64,000 nucleotides of DNA, taken from NCBI GenBank assembly GCA_025359245.1, contig JANYGW010000211.1, forward strand, positions 1-64,000. The letters are read 5' to 3'. The translations under genes and the position numbers were made by a program. Origin of the DNA: Massilia sp. (lineage in GTDB: Bacteria > Pseudomonadota > Gammaproteobacteria > Burkholderiales > Burkholderiaceae_D). Below the pieces are notes generated by a model. That model did no database searches. It saw only the letters and a list, made by a program, of their open reading frames with translations, and was not told the origin of the DNA. Below, in pieces: positions 23,886-33,267 of the stretch (its first letter is position 1; each line of letters starts with the position of its first letter).

Positions 23886-26135
23886 TCAGAAGTCCGCTTT
23901 GGCCGAGATCTGCACGCTGCGCGGCGCCTGGTAAGTGTATTGGTCGAACAGGGCCGACTTGGCTGCGGAAATGGAGGTAATTTCCTGCTTGTCGAACAGG
24001 TTAAAGACATTCAATTGCAGCTTCAGTGCCTTGATGCCGAGGCCGATGTTGCGAAAGCGGTAGGCTACGCTGAGGTCGGTGTTGGTGTAGGCGGCGGTCT
24101 TATAGAAGTCGTAGGCCGCCGGCTTGGTCGCGTCGTAGTCAACCTGGCGCACCGACCCCGTACGCTTGCCTATCAGCGATGCGGACCAGGCGCCGCTATT
24201 GAATAGCAGGCCGACGGCGGCTGTCATGTCGGGCGCGTTGGCGATCGTCTTGCCGGTGTCGGCGCTGGTCGCCTTGTTCTTCGACCCGTTCGCATACAGG
24301 GCGAAGCCGTTACCGACCACCCAGGTCGCCTGGCCTTCTATGCCCTTGTAGACGACACCGCCGATATTGACGTACGCCGCCGCCGCGCCGGCCAGTCCGT
24401 TCGACACGTATTTATTCGTAAAGTCGATCTTGTAGAGGTCGAAATCCCAAGTCAGGATGTCGCTCTTGCCGACCATGCCGAGCTGGTAGTTGACCGATTT
24501 TTGAGGATCGCTGCTGTTGCGGCTAGGGTCGGCGATGTAGAACGATTTCAGATCGGGAATCTGGAATCCCTTCGCATACTGCGCGTACACGGCCAGCTGG
24601 CCGCCAAGCTGCTGGTTCAAGGTCAGGTATGGCAGGGTCGCCGCATAGTCGACCGAGGTGTTCTGCGGCGTACGGGTAGTCTGGTTGACCATGGCATCGA
24701 CCGCGCGCGTGATGCGCACCAGCTTGATGCCTGGCGTGACGGTGGTGCCCGTTGCAGCATGCCATTCGAATTCGGCGAAGGGCTGGAAATTCCTGATGGT
24801 CGACAGCTGGTCGAACAACACGCTGGCATTTTGCACTGGCGCCGGCTTGGTTTCGCGCGGATCGCGCACATTGCCCAGGGTCAGGTCGAGGTCGTACTGG
24901 TGGCGGTCGCTATCGGATTGTTCGTACCAGATACCGCCGCGCGCCACGCCCGCCGCCAGCGTCTTGCTGACCTTGAAGATATCGCCGTACACGCGGTACT
25001 TGTTCTGCTTGTCGATGCCGGGGATGTCCTTGTTGCCGACTGCGCCGATCTTGGTGCCAGGCGCCGTGGCGCCGGTCGGATCGGTCGATGAGATCGTCTG
25101 GTTGTTGTAGGCGTAGGTGTACAGGTGGTTGTCGGTGCTCCAGCCGTTGCCCCAGTCCGTTTCCAGCCGCAGGTAGCTGAAATCGGTGTCCTTGGTGGTG
25201 TGGTTGTAGCCGGCGTAATTGAAGCTGGTTGGATCATTGTTCAGGCTGAAATTTTTGCCGAACTGCGCCACCTGCACCAGCGTCGGTCCCTTGCTGTTGT
25301 CGTTTTGCGTGTAGTGGATCCGGTTCACGGTCGCCAGCACCGTGGCCAGTGTGTCGGCGCCGATATTGCGCTGCAGCTTGATAAACAGGTTGTCGCTCTT
25401 GATGCTGTTGAGCGTCAGATAGCCATCCGATGACAGGTGCTGGGCGTTGAGCTGCACTGTGGCATTGCCGAAGTCGGCCAGCCGACCGCTTTCGTAGGCT
25501 GCGCCAAACAGCCCGGTATGCCAAGTGCCGAGCGAGGTGAACACGCTGGCAGAAGCCTCCTTCGACGCCTGCTTTGAAAACAGGTTGATCGAGCCGCCAA
25601 ATGTGGCGTAGCCGAGATTGCTGGCGTTGCCGGGGCCGCGCTCGACCAAGGCGCCGCCGATCACGGCGCCCGGAAAAAAGGAGGTCGAGTGGTGCGCCGG
25701 ATTGTTGGTGTCGCCCCATGGAATGCCGTCGAAGGTGATGTTGTACTGGTCATCGGAAAAACCGCGCATCGTGGTCTTGGTCTCGGACAGGCCGGGGCCG
25801 TTGGCGGAGTCGCCCGACAGGCTAGGCGCAATATTGACGATGCGGCTGTATTCGGCGGTCGGCGCGACCGACAGCTCGATGAATTCACGGGTGATGACCG
25901 ACTGCGGCTCGGTCGCCAGCAGGCTGGCCTGGGTCGGCGCGACTGCCGTGGCGCTGCCGGCAGCGGCGTCTTTGGCGCGGTAGGCCCCGGCACTGGCGGT
26001 CACGACCACCGTTTGCATCGGGGCGGTCGATGCATCGGCCAGCTCCGGACCGGCGGCGTGCGCCGTCATGTTCAGGATGGCCAGGGAAACGAAGGTGGCA
26101 AGCTTGGTACGGGACGGCAGCGCAGGTCGGGTCAT
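23886..26135 (-). CDS. TonB-dependent outer-membrane receptor
   Basis: The 749-residue product has a signal peptide (cleaved after A-H-A). A TonB-box-like Q-T-V-V-V-T-A follows, then a plug domain (about 65-200, with M-R-G-F-S-D-D-Q-Y and V-E-R-G-P-G-N), and a 22-strand-type barrel ending in the C-terminal aromatic A-K-A-D-F. The ligand is not evident. Because the next gene is a phosphatase and the promoter has a Pho-box-like element, uptake of an organophosphate or its product is a reasonable guess. Siderophore uptake cannot be excluded. Confidence 0.88.
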   Translation of the reverse strand: MTRPALPSRTKLATFVSLAILNMTAHAAGPELADASTAPMQTVVVTASAGAYRAKDAAAGSATAVAPTQASLLATEPQSVITREFIELSVAPTAEYSRIVNIAPSLSGDSANGPGLSETKTTMRGFSDDQYNITFDGIPWGDTNNPAHHSTSFFPGAVIGGALVERGPGNASNLGYATFGGSINLFSKQASKEASASVFTSLGTWHTGLFGAAYESGRLADFGNATVQLNAQHLSSDGYLTLNSIKSDNLFIKLQRNIGADTLATVLATVNRIHYTQNDNSKGPTLVQVAQFGKNFSLNNDPTSFNYAGYNHTTKDTDFSYLRLETDWGNGWSTDNHLYTYAYNNQTISSTDPTGATAPGTKIGAVGNKDIPGIDKQNKYRVYGDIFKVSKTLAAGVARGGIWYEQSDSDRHQYDLDLTLGNVRDPRETKPAPVQNASVLFDQLSTIRNFQPFAEFEWHAATGTTVTPGIKLVRITRAVDAMVNQTTRTPQNTSVDYAATLPYLTLNQQLGGQLAVYAQYAKGFQIPDLKSFYIADPSRNSSDPQKSVNYQLGMVGKSDILTWDFDLYKIDFTNKYVSNGLAGAAAAYVNIGGVVYKGIEGQATWVVGNGFALYANGSKNKATSADTGKTIANAPDMTAAVGLLFNSGAWSASLIGKRTGSVRQVDYDATKPAAYDFYKTAAYTNTDLSVAYRFRNIGLGIKALKLQLNVFNLFDKQEITSISAAKSALFDQYTYQAPRSVQISAKADF

Positions 26136-26228
26136 GGAATCATTGGGCTAGTTGGGCCGCGTGCGCGGTAGGCGTGGCGGCAAGACCAATACCTTAGCAA
26201 TGCTGCATGACGCCTTCATTGTTCTTTG

Positions 26229-26246
26229 ATGACAATTTCATGACAC
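26229..26246 (-). promoter_or_regulatory. Strong Pho-box-like site upstream of TonB receptor/phosphatase operon
   Basis: On the minus strand GTGTCAT-N4-TTGTCAT gives two repeats, each with one mismatch to CTGTCAT, at the 11-base spacing of PhoB sites. A third in-phase repeat, GCGTCAT, occurs 22 bases after the second. The site is about 94 bases upstream of the receptor start. It predicts induction by phosphate starvation. Confidence 0.7.
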
Positions 26247-26491
26247 TCTGATATCAGTGCGCGGCCCGTGCGCTGTGAACGGCGGCATCCGCAAGCGAGG
26301 CGGCATGACGCAGCGTCGATCCGCAGCAGTAGTGCGATCCGATACAGCCTGGGACACGGGGGCCCAAGCCTGTATCGGGATCGCGCCATCGAGGCCATCG
26401 ATCCGGCTGGGATGATGGCTGCGGCCTCGGCCTGACCGGCTTGCTAACCGCATTGTTATGACACTTCATTGGCATCGAATCGCGATGTTAA

Positions 26492-26520
26492 TTGTTTCAT
26501 TATCTTGAAGAATATATAAT
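26492..26520 (+). promoter_or_regulatory. Probable sigma70 promoter of phospholipase C-like gene
   Basis: A perfect -10 hexamer TATAAT (26515-26520) lies 17 bases after TTGTTT (26492-26497) and 74 bases before the ATG at 26595. The -35 is weak (three of six), so an activator may be required. Confidence 0.5.
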
Positions 26521-26594
26521 TTCCGCGCTTTGCAAAAAAAGCATCAATTCGACCTTCGTACGTCGAACTCAGATAACTCACTCCAAAACAAACA

Positions 26595-29231
26595 ATGAAA
26601 AAACACGGTAAACACGTATTACGGCACGCGATGCTTGCTCTGGCGCTCGGCATCGCCAGCATGGGCTCCGCATACGCACTCAAAGCGGACTCCCACGTCT
26701 GGGTAGGCCAGCAGGTGATCAACGATCTGGCGCGCGACCGCGCCGTAACGATTCGCCTCAACGGCAGGCTGGTCAAGATCGCGCCGCCGGCCGATGTGAT
26801 CGATGCCATCCTCCAGAACAAGAACGAATTTTTGATGGGTAATATCGGACCCGATGCGGCGCCCGACGTCATCGTCGGCCAGTCCATCGTCCACCCGGGC
26901 GCAGTCAACCCGGGCGATTGGGGCACCCACCAGTGGCTGCAATACCTGCTCGCCAATTCAAAAACCAGTTCGGTCGGCAAAGCCTATGCCTACGGCTACC
27001 TGGGGCACGCTGCGGCCGACATGTTCAGCCATACCTATATCAACCAGTATGCGGGCGACATTTGGAACCTGTTCGACAACGAAACGCTGGTGGAAGAACG
27101 CCACATGGCGCTGGAAGCCTTCATCGCCAAGATGACCCCGCCCCTCCTTGACCAGAACGGCGCCGCGCTGGGCAATGCGCGCACCCTGGTCAAGCCCAAG
27201 GAGGCGCTCTGGCCCTACTTGCGCGACACGCTGGTCATGAACGACACGGTGGCCGACCAGTACGGACGCCGCTCGGCCGGCAAGCATCTGGCCGCCTATT
27301 ACGACTATCGCAAATTAATCGGCAGGCTGGCGGTTGACTGGGTGAAAGTCGACACTGCTGTCCAGGGCATCCTCGTCAACAAGTACAATGGCCCGCTGTC
27401 GCAGAGCCAGGCCCAATCGATCATCAACAAGATGAACACGCAAGTACTGCCCGCGCTGAACAGCGGCATCGACAACGTGCAGGGCTATGCCAACGAGATC
27501 AACACAATCGCCCTCAATGCCGACCAGCGCGTCTTTAACGTCGTGCTCGACGCGAATCAGAAAATGATCAGCGTAAACAACGAGATCATCGACCTGCACG
27601 TCAAGCTGCTGCAACAGACCGCCATTCTCAAGCCGATCAAGAACTGTCCTGCCTGGTATCTGCCGGGATATGTGGAATGCAACTCCTATAACGCGGCTGT
27701 CAACCTGAACAACAGTACCATCAATGCCACCATCAGCGTGATTAACTCGACGCTGAAGACGAAGCAGACCGCCCTGCTCAGCACGGCCGTGGCCGTACGT
27801 GACGCTGCCGTGGCGACGAATAATTTCTTTGTCGTCATCGCGAACGCGCAAGTGGATTTGGCGCAGCGCTTCGGTTCGAACCTGTCGCCGGTGACCAGCC
27901 TGCTCGATGGCTGGGGCAAGGACATCGACGTGGCCATGAGCGAATATGTGCGGGCCGCCAACCAGGTTATTCTCAACTCCACCGATCTGTCGCTCAGTGG
28001 CGAAGAGGTGTTTGCACCGCTGAGCACCTGGTTCCGCTGCTATCACATGAGCATCATCGGCGTGCCGCAGGAACTGGGCGGCTGCACCGTATCGGACGCG
28101 GCCAAAAAGGCTTCCGATGCAGTTGACCGCTTGACGCGGCTGGTCGACGATCTCGGCTCGCTCAATGGCGTCGTCGGCTTGCCGTCCTCGCCCGATATGC
28201 ATCTGATTGAGGGCGCCAAGAACCGCCTGATTTCCGCCGCCGCCGAAAATGCCATCGACAAACTGCCACCGGGAATCAGGGCGCTCATCACCATCTCGCA
28301 TGAGGACATGTCCGATGCGGCCCTGGACGCCTATTTCACCACCACGGAACTGCGCTTGACCAAGCATCTGCTGATGATTCCCGATGTGGCCGCGCGGGTC
28401 AGGGCCGAAATGAAAGTGACCAATGGCTACTTCGATCCGCAAGGCTACGCCGTCGTGGCCGATGCCGTGCAGCTGGCCAAGCTGGCCTTGCTCGACCGGA
28501 CTGGCCTGGACCAGCTGGCCGCCGCCGCTGGCGTACCGATCGGCAGCAATGGCCTGCCGGTGTTTTCGGCCACCGACAACGTCGTCGCCAGTGCCTTTGC
28601 CAGCATCGACGGCAACCATCAGTGGATGAGCGTACCGCCGGTGCGTCCGAACGACGGCGGCATTGCATACTACCAGCCGCCTTCGTATGCCGCGCCGGCC
28701 GGCTTTACACCGTGGCGCAGCGATGTGCGCAATCAGTTGTTCCGCTCCCTGTTCAAGGGTCCGCTCTCGCCCGGTATCGAAGATGCTGGCGAAATCGGTT
28801 TCCCTACCATGCTCAAGACCGACTATCCTTACCGTCCGACCTTGGCCTATCCTTTCCCGGACGACGTGGCGGCGGTGGTCAATGCCCCTGACAAGACAGC
28901 CCTGTCGATGTCACCGGTGTCGCTCAATTTTGGCACCGTGCAGCGCGGCGGGACCAAGAGCCTGCCCGTCACGGTCACCAATACCGGCCCGATCCCGGCC
29001 ACCGGACTGACATTCTCGATTGTCAGCACTGGCAGCGGCGGCGATTTGCACCTCGGTAGCAACTGCGGCACCACGCTGGCAAACGGCGCCAGCTGCACAG
29101 TAAACGTCGCGTTCGACGGGGACTGTGTCGGCGGTACCGTGAACGGGCATCTGAACGCTGCCGGCGACAATCTGCCGGCCGTGAGCATGGCCCTGACGGC
29201 CGTGACCAGCCGCACCGGGATGTGCCTCTAA
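26595..29231 (+). CDS. Secreted zinc-dependent phospholipase C-like protein with C-terminal ASPM/HYDIN-type Ig domain
   Basis: The 878-residue product has a signal peptide (cleaved after A-Y-A). The N-terminal domain (about 30-180) has the zinc-dependent phospholipase C pattern: D-S-H near residue 34, G-T-H-Q-W near 115, G-Y-L-G-H-A-A-A-D-M-F-S-H-T and E-E-R-H. These His/Asp residues would bind three zinc ions. A large helical middle (about 250-760) is unassigned. Residues about 775-878 form an Ig-like domain of the ASPM/'choice-of-anchor D' type (L-N-F-G-T-V...V-T-V-T-N-T-G...N-C-G-T-T-L-A-N-G-A-S-C). It may cleave phospholipids outside the cell; enzymatic activity is inferred from the metal motif. 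Confidence 0.78.
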   Translation: MKKHGKHVLRHAMLALALGIASMGSAYALKADSHVWVGQQVINDLARDRAVTIRLNGRLVKIAPPADVIDAILQNKNEFLMGNIGPDAAPDVIVGQSIVHPGAVNPGDWGTHQWLQYLLANSKTSSVGKAYAYGYLGHAAADMFSHTYINQYAGDIWNLFDNETLVEERHMALEAFIAKMTPPLLDQNGAALGNARTLVKPKEALWPYLRDTLVMNDTVADQYGRRSAGKHLAAYYDYRKLIGRLAVDWVKVDTAVQGILVNKYNGPLSQSQAQSIINKMNTQVLPALNSGIDNVQGYANEINTIALNADQRVFNVVLDANQKMISVNNEIIDLHVKLLQQTAILKPIKNCPAWYLPGYVECNSYNAAVNLNNSTINATISVINSTLKTKQTALLSTAVAVRDAAVATNNFFVVIANAQVDLAQRFGSNLSPVTSLLDGWGKDIDVAMSEYVRAANQVILNSTDLSLSGEEVFAPLSTWFRCYHMSIIGVPQELGGCTVSDAAKKASDAVDRLTRLVDDLGSLNGVVGLPSSPDMHLIEGAKNRLISAAAENAIDKLPPGIRALITISHEDMSDAALDAYFTTTELRLTKHLLMIPDVAARVRAEMKVTNGYFDPQGYAVVADAVQLAKLALLDRTGLDQLAAAAGVPIGSNGLPVFSATDNVVASAFASIDGNHQWMSVPPVRPNDGGIAYYQPPSYAAPAGFTPWRSDVRNQLFRSLFKGPLSPGIEDAGEIGFPTMLKTDYPYRPTLAYPFPDDVAAVVNAPDKTALSMSPVSLNFGTVQRGGTKSLPVTVTNTGPIPATGLTFSIVSTGSGGDLHLGSNCGTTLANGASCTVNVAFDGDCVGGTVNGHLNAAGDNLPAVSMALTAVTSRTGMCL

Positions 29232-29253
29232 GCGTTGACCGGGGGTCAACACA

Positions 29254-29298
29254 AAGCCACTTGCTTGCGCACGCCGCGCAGCCAGGTGGCTTTTTTTT
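29254..29298 (+). terminator. Rho-independent terminator
   Basis: A 10-base stem AAGCCACTTG/CAGGTGGCTT with one G-U pair is followed by eight T residues. It lies 23 bases after the stop of the phospholipase C-like gene. Confidence 0.8.
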
Positions 29299-29468
29299 GG
29301 GGCGCAGACAGCGTCTCGGGCGCCCCTGTTTGTCGCTCTGTCCGTTGCCCGGCGATGTGCGCGGCCTGGGACACCACGCTTGCACAGACACCCCACATCG
29401 ACACGGGGCATCGGCGACAGCACTGCCAGTTCGGTTATAGTTGCGCGTTCCCCCACCCGACTGCGACC

Positions 29469-30368
29469 ATGCTCCGTTCCCTGATCCCCCCTACCCTGGC
29501 CCGACTCGGCATTGCCATCGCGGCACCGGTCATCGCCTGCGCCGCGTTGGTCTGCGATAGCAGCGCCGCCGATCTGCAGGCTGCCAGCGCCGCTCCATTG
29601 TTCAGCCCGCCAGCGGAGGAAATCGCCCAGATCCGCCACCATCACATCAAGCGCTTGGTTGAGCGGCTCACGGTGGAGCCTGGCGAGCTTGAACGCAGCT
29701 GCAAATACGAATCCGAAATTGCCACGGCGCCGCCCATCAACCGGATCGCCCTGACGTTCGACGATGGTCCCGTGCCAGGTGGAACCGAACACATCTTGAA
29801 TGTGTTGAAGAAATATGGCATTTCGGCGACGTTTTTCATGATCGGGCAAAAAGCCGCTCAGCATCCGGAGCTGGTCGCCAAGGTGCGCGCTGCCGGTCAC
29901 CTGGTGATCGCCAACCATTCGTGGAGCCATCCGAATTTTCACGACATCAGCACGGCAGCCCAAACCGAGGAATTCTTGCGCGACGACGCCATCGTCACAT
30001 TGTCCAATCCCGTGAAACTGTTTCGATATCCCTACGGAAATTCAACGTGCGAAACCAATACGCTGGTGCATCTCCATGGCTACCAGATCGTCGGCTGGCA
30101 TATCGATTCCTGCGATTGGGCATTCGAAAAAAATGGCAAGGTGGACGCCAAGGAAGCGATTTCGTGCGGCGTATTACCTCAGTACCGGGACGACTATGTG
30201 GGCCACGTGGTGTCGGCGGCGCGTGCGCGCAGGGGAGGCATTATTCTCATGCATGAAATCCATCCGCGCACGCTCAGCGCGCTGGAGAGTGTCATTCAAC
30301 AATTAATCGCGTCGGGCTTTGTTTTCGGCAGCATCGTCGATCCCGAGTTCCGTACTTCCTTGCGCTAA
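29469..30368 (+). CDS. Secreted polysaccharide deacetylase (NodB/CE4 family)
   Basis: The 299-residue product has an N-terminal hydrophobic signal segment. The NodB domain shows motif 1 T-F-D-D-G-P (about 97-102, catalytic base Asp), motif 2 H-S-W-S-H-P (zinc His pair) and motif 3 F-R-Y-P-Y-G. It removes acetyl or other N/O-acyl groups from a cell-surface polysaccharide or peptidoglycan. The start at 29469 was preferred because residues encoded upstream overlap the terminator region and look non-coding. Four Cys are in the mature part. Confidence 0.82.
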   Translation: MLRSLIPPTLARLGIAIAAPVIACAALVCDSSAADLQAASAAPLFSPPAEEIAQIRHHHIKRLVERLTVEPGELERSCKYESEIATAPPINRIALTFDDGPVPGGTEHILNVLKKYGISATFFMIGQKAAQHPELVAKVRAAGHLVIANHSWSHPNFHDISTAAQTEEFLRDDAIVTLSNPVKLFRYPYGNSTCETNTLVHLHGYQIVGWHIDSCDWAFEKNGKVDAKEAISCGVLPQYRDDYVGHVVSAARARRGGIILMHEIHPRTLSALESVIQQLIASGFVFGSIVDPEFRTSLR

Positions 30369-30377
30369 GGAGCCCGG

Positions 30378-30518
30378 ATGCGCGAAAAAACGTGTGTCAT
30401 CGCGTCCATCGTTCGCCAGCCTGCGCAGGGCGCTGCACGCTTGGGCTTGAAACTGTCGCACACCCGCATTGACCTATCTGCGAATGACAATGGCGCCGTG
30501 CGCCGTGGCGCTACGTGA
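30378..30518 (+). pseudogene. Fragment of a paralogue of the 19543 secreted protein
   Basis: This 46-codon frame reads V-I-A-S-I-V-R-Q then A-R-L-G-L-K-L-S-H-T-R-I-D-L-S-A-N-D-N-G. It aligns with V-I-S-A...A-R-M-G-V-K-L-S-H-T-H-V-N-L-R-A-D-Q-D-G of the intact gene at 19543-20019. The signal peptide and the last two thirds are missing. It ends just before the convergent DUF1501 gene. It is a remnant, not a functional gene. Confidence 0.6.
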
Positions 30519-30534
30519 CGACGAGCCGGGCTTG

Positions 30535-31716
30535 CTACGCCAGTCCGATATCGCGCGCCGTCACGCCAGCGAAAACACGCTGCGTCTGGGCACCGGTCAG
30601 GCCGTACATGCGGGCGAACAAGCCGCCGAGCACGGTGCGGTATTCGTTGAGCACGGGAAGGTCGCGGTTCTGGAACAGCGTGCCGGCCGCAATCTGGCAT
30701 TGTTCGCCGGCGATGCGCCCGCCCTTGACCGCGCCGCCCAGCACCCAGTACGCCGAACCATGGCCATGGTCGGTTCCCCGGTTGCCGTTTTCGCGGAAGG
30801 TGCGGCCGAATTCGCTGATCACCAGCACCACCGTCTTGTTCCACTCCCGATCCATTTCGCTGGCGAACCCCGCTAAGCCGCGCCCCAGTTCGCCCATGCG
30901 GTTGGCCAGGTAGCCGCTGGCGCCACCCTGGCCGACGTGGGTATCCCAGCCGCCGACGTCGACAAAACCGATATTGTATTTTTCCTTCATCAAGCGGGCA
31001 ATACGGCGCGCCTCCAGTTCAAATCCCTTGGCGGCGATGGCGCCGCGATTGGCCGCCGCCATTTCATCGGCCATTTCACGCACCACATCGGCGCGCACGG
31101 CGAAGCCTTCGTCGACTGGCTGCGCCAGCGCGGTGCCGCGGTACATGGCGGCGATCAACGCGCTCTGACGCTGGTCCAGCGCGGGCTTGGACAGCGAGCG
31201 CAGCGCCACATTCGGCACCGGCAGCCCTCCTTGCATGATCAGAGGCAACTGCTCGGTGAACGCCAACGCGCCAGCGCCCAGCGTTTCGGCCAGCCGGTTC
31301 AGGAAGCCGGACCGGTAATTGCGGCTGCCCCCCATGGGCTGGCCCAGTTCGATGCTGTCTTGCGTTTCGAAATGGCTGCGCGAACTGTCGTCGGTGCCGG
31401 CGAACGGGATGAAGGCGGCTTGCCCGCGCTGGAACAAGGGATAGATACTGTCCTTGAGGACCGGGTGCAGTCCCCAGTCGGCGTCCAGCGGCGAGGCCGC
31501 AGCAGGACCGGAGCCGGGTGCGCCGATCGCGATCGCCGGACGGGCCTCGTAGTAAAACTTGCTCGAAACGGGCACCAACAGACTGGCCGCATCGTAGCCG
31601 CCGCGCAGGAATACCACCAGCACGCGGTTGGTCGTGGCCGGTGCCGCCCACAGCCTGCCACCAACTGCCGCCAATGGCGCGGCGGCCAACGCGGTCAATA
31701 AGGTGCGACGTTGCAT
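30535..31716 (-). CDS. DUF1501 family exported protein
   Basis: The 393-residue product begins M-Q-R-R-T-L-L-T-A-L-A-A-A-P, a twin-arginine-like signal often seen in DUF1501 proteins. It contains V-F-L-R-G-G-Y-D-A near residue 36, V-D-V-G-G-W-D-T-H, and near the end S-E-F-G-R-T-F-R-E-N-G-N-R-G-T-D-H-G-H-G. These blocks recall the alkaline phosphatase/sulfatase fold, and DUF1501 members are annotated as such by fold only. It follows the DUF1800 gene by 15 bases; the two families nearly always occur together. The biochemical role is unknown. Confidence 0.85.
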   Translation of the reverse strand: MQRRTLLTALAAAPLAAVGGRLWAAPATTNRVLVVFLRGGYDAASLLVPVSSKFYYEARPAIAIGAPGSGPAAASPLDADWGLHPVLKDSIYPLFQRGQAAFIPFAGTDDSSRSHFETQDSIELGQPMGGSRNYRSGFLNRLAETLGAGALAFTEQLPLIMQGGLPVPNVALRSLSKPALDQRQSALIAAMYRGTALAQPVDEGFAVRADVVREMADEMAAANRGAIAAKGFELEARRIARLMKEKYNIGFVDVGGWDTHVGQGGASGYLANRMGELGRGLAGFASEMDREWNKTVVLVISEFGRTFRENGNRGTDHGHGSAYWVLGGAVKGGRIAGEQCQIAAGTLFQNRDLPVLNEYRTVLGGLFARMYGLTGAQTQRVFAGVTARDIGLA

Positions 31717-31731
31717 GGCATACTCCCTGGT

Positions 31732-33267
31732 TTATCGAAACATCATTTCCGGTGCGGACAGCAAAAAAGTGTTCCACTCCTGGGGCGAGTCGGCATGCTC
31801 GAGCGCATCATGCGTTGACGCGCTCAATCCCGCCTGCAACGCCTGGTAGAACAGCGCGTTGGCCAGTTGCGGAAAGGCCGGTTGCGCGACCGCCAGCGGA
31901 GCGTCCGTCTTGAACAGGCCGGCATTGCCGGAGCCGATCGCCTTGGCGATCTCGAAGCGGGTCGTCATCTGGCCGGAACTGGCCCACGCCGCTTGCGAGA
32001 GCGGATAGCCGTCCGGGGTCTGACGGCCATACAGCGGCTCGCCCATGCGGTTAAGCCAGTTCAGCAGCGGGCCGGCGTTGAGGATGGTCTTTTCGTCGTA
32101 GGCCAGGCGCACCGCCGAGACGGCATAGTGCAGCGGGTCCTTGAATTTGTGCCGCAGCGAGGCAGCAAACTCCGGAGCGGCCAGCATCGTTTGCATCGTG
32201 AGCGCGATGTCGCCGTCGCTGCGCAGGAACGTTTGTGCCATGCGCTCGACTAGTGCCGCCGGTGCATCGTCGGCGACAAAATATTGGGCTAGCTTGCGGC
32301 TGATAAAGTGCGCCGTGGCCGGGTGGCGGCTGAGCCTGTCGATGGCTTCATCCACTTCGGCCAGGCCGTGTGCGCGCACCGACTGCCCCAGGAACTGCTT
32401 GGCGCCGTAATCGTGCCGGTTCGGATTGAATTCAAACAGCCCCAGGCGCACGTACTGCGTCTGCAGTTCGCGCCGCACGGCGGGCGCGGTCGGGCCCAGG
32501 TTCACGCCCAGGCCGGTCAGCATGCGCGCCAGTTCTTGCACATCGCGCTGGGTATAGCCGCCGTCCACGCCCAGCGTGTGCAGCTCCATCAGCTCGCGCG
32601 CGAAATTTTCGTTGAGGTGGTTGAGGGCGTTCTGTTCATTGTCCAGGTAGCGCAACATGGCCGCATGGTGGACCGTGGCGGCCAACAAGTCGCGAAACTT
32701 GCCAAGCGCATGCGGGCGTATCGCCTGTTCTTCGAAATCCCCCACCATTGCGCGCAGATTGGCCTTGCCCTGGTGGATATTAAAATGGTTCATCCAGAAC
32801 CAGGTCATCTGTTCCTGCACCTGATTCGGCGAGTACATGGCGAGCAGCAGTGCGCGCGTGGCCGCCTCGCGCGCCAGGCGGTTCAATTCCTGCTGGTAGC
32901 CTTGCTGGGCGAGCTTTTTGGCGTCATCATCGGCAATCGCGTCGGCATCCTTGCGCCGTCGCTCCAGATCGAACACCAACAGCTGCAGCGGGCGCTTGCC
33001 GATCGTCAGTTCCGCCAGCTGGGCCTGTGCCGCCGGCGGCAATTGCGCAGGCGCCGGATGCAACTGGCTTTCCATATAGCGCGCCAGGCCGGTGGCGCGG
33101 ACGCGTCGCACGGTCGAATCATTCACGCCCCAGGTCACGCGGTTGAGCACGGCGACGGTATCGGCGGGCGCGAACGTGGCCGGCTGATCCAGTGTCTGGC
33201 TGGCGCATCCAGCCAGCAGGCCGACCAAAGCGATGCCGCCTATCACTGCGGGCTTGGACAACTGCAT
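31732..33267 (-). CDS. DUF1800 family lipoprotein
   Basis: The 511-residue product has a lipoprotein signal with lipobox L-L-A-G-C (Cys21). The DUF1800 domain covers about 35-500, with 'R-V-T-W-G-V-N-D', 'M-T-W-F-W-M-N-H-F-N-I', 'N-E-N-F-A-R-E-L-M-E-L-H-T-L-G-V' and 'Y-T-Q-R-D-V-Q-E-L-A-R', all conserved blocks. Its function is not known, though it is a regular partner of DUF1501. The start at 33267 is chosen because the lipoprotein signal begins there; sequence upstream is not protein-like. Confidence 0.85.
   Translation of the reverse strand: MQLSKPAVIGGIALVGLLAGCASQTLDQPATFAPADTVAVLNRVTWGVNDSTVRRVRATGLARYMESQLHPAPAQLPPAAQAQLAELTIGKRPLQLLVFDLERRRKDADAIADDDAKKLAQQGYQQELNRLAREAATRALLLAMYSPNQVQEQMTWFWMNHFNIHQGKANLRAMVGDFEEQAIRPHALGKFRDLLAATVHHAAMLRYLDNEQNALNHLNENFARELMELHTLGVDGGYTQRDVQELARMLTGLGVNLGPTAPAVRRELQTQYVRLGLFEFNPNRHDYGAKQFLGQSVRAHGLAEVDEAIDRLSRHPATAHFISRKLAQYFVADDAPAALVERMAQTFLRSDGDIALTMQTMLAAPEFAASLRHKFKDPLHYAVSAVRLAYDEKTILNAGPLLNWLNRMGEPLYGRQTPDGYPLSQAAWASSGQMTTRFEIAKAIGSGNAGLFKTDAPLAVAQPAFPQLANALFYQALQAGLSASTHDALEHADSPQEWNTFLLSAPEMMFR

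Larger units (their letters stand above)
26136..26594. other. Intergenic region with divergent promoters
   Basis: This 459-base divergent gap separates the TonB receptor and the phospholipase C-like gene. It holds the Pho-box-like site at 26229-26246 and a TATAAT-type promoter near the rightward gene. The right half is markedly AT-richer than the genes. Small frames within it lack ribosome-binding sites and are not supported. Confidence 0.6.

Noticed and set aside
26450-26475. Possible Pho box upstream of the phospholipase C-like gene (TTATGACACTTCATTGGCAT)
   Set aside because: Only one half-site (GTGTCAT on the minus strand) is good. The second repeat matches at four of seven positions and faces the wrong way for this gene.
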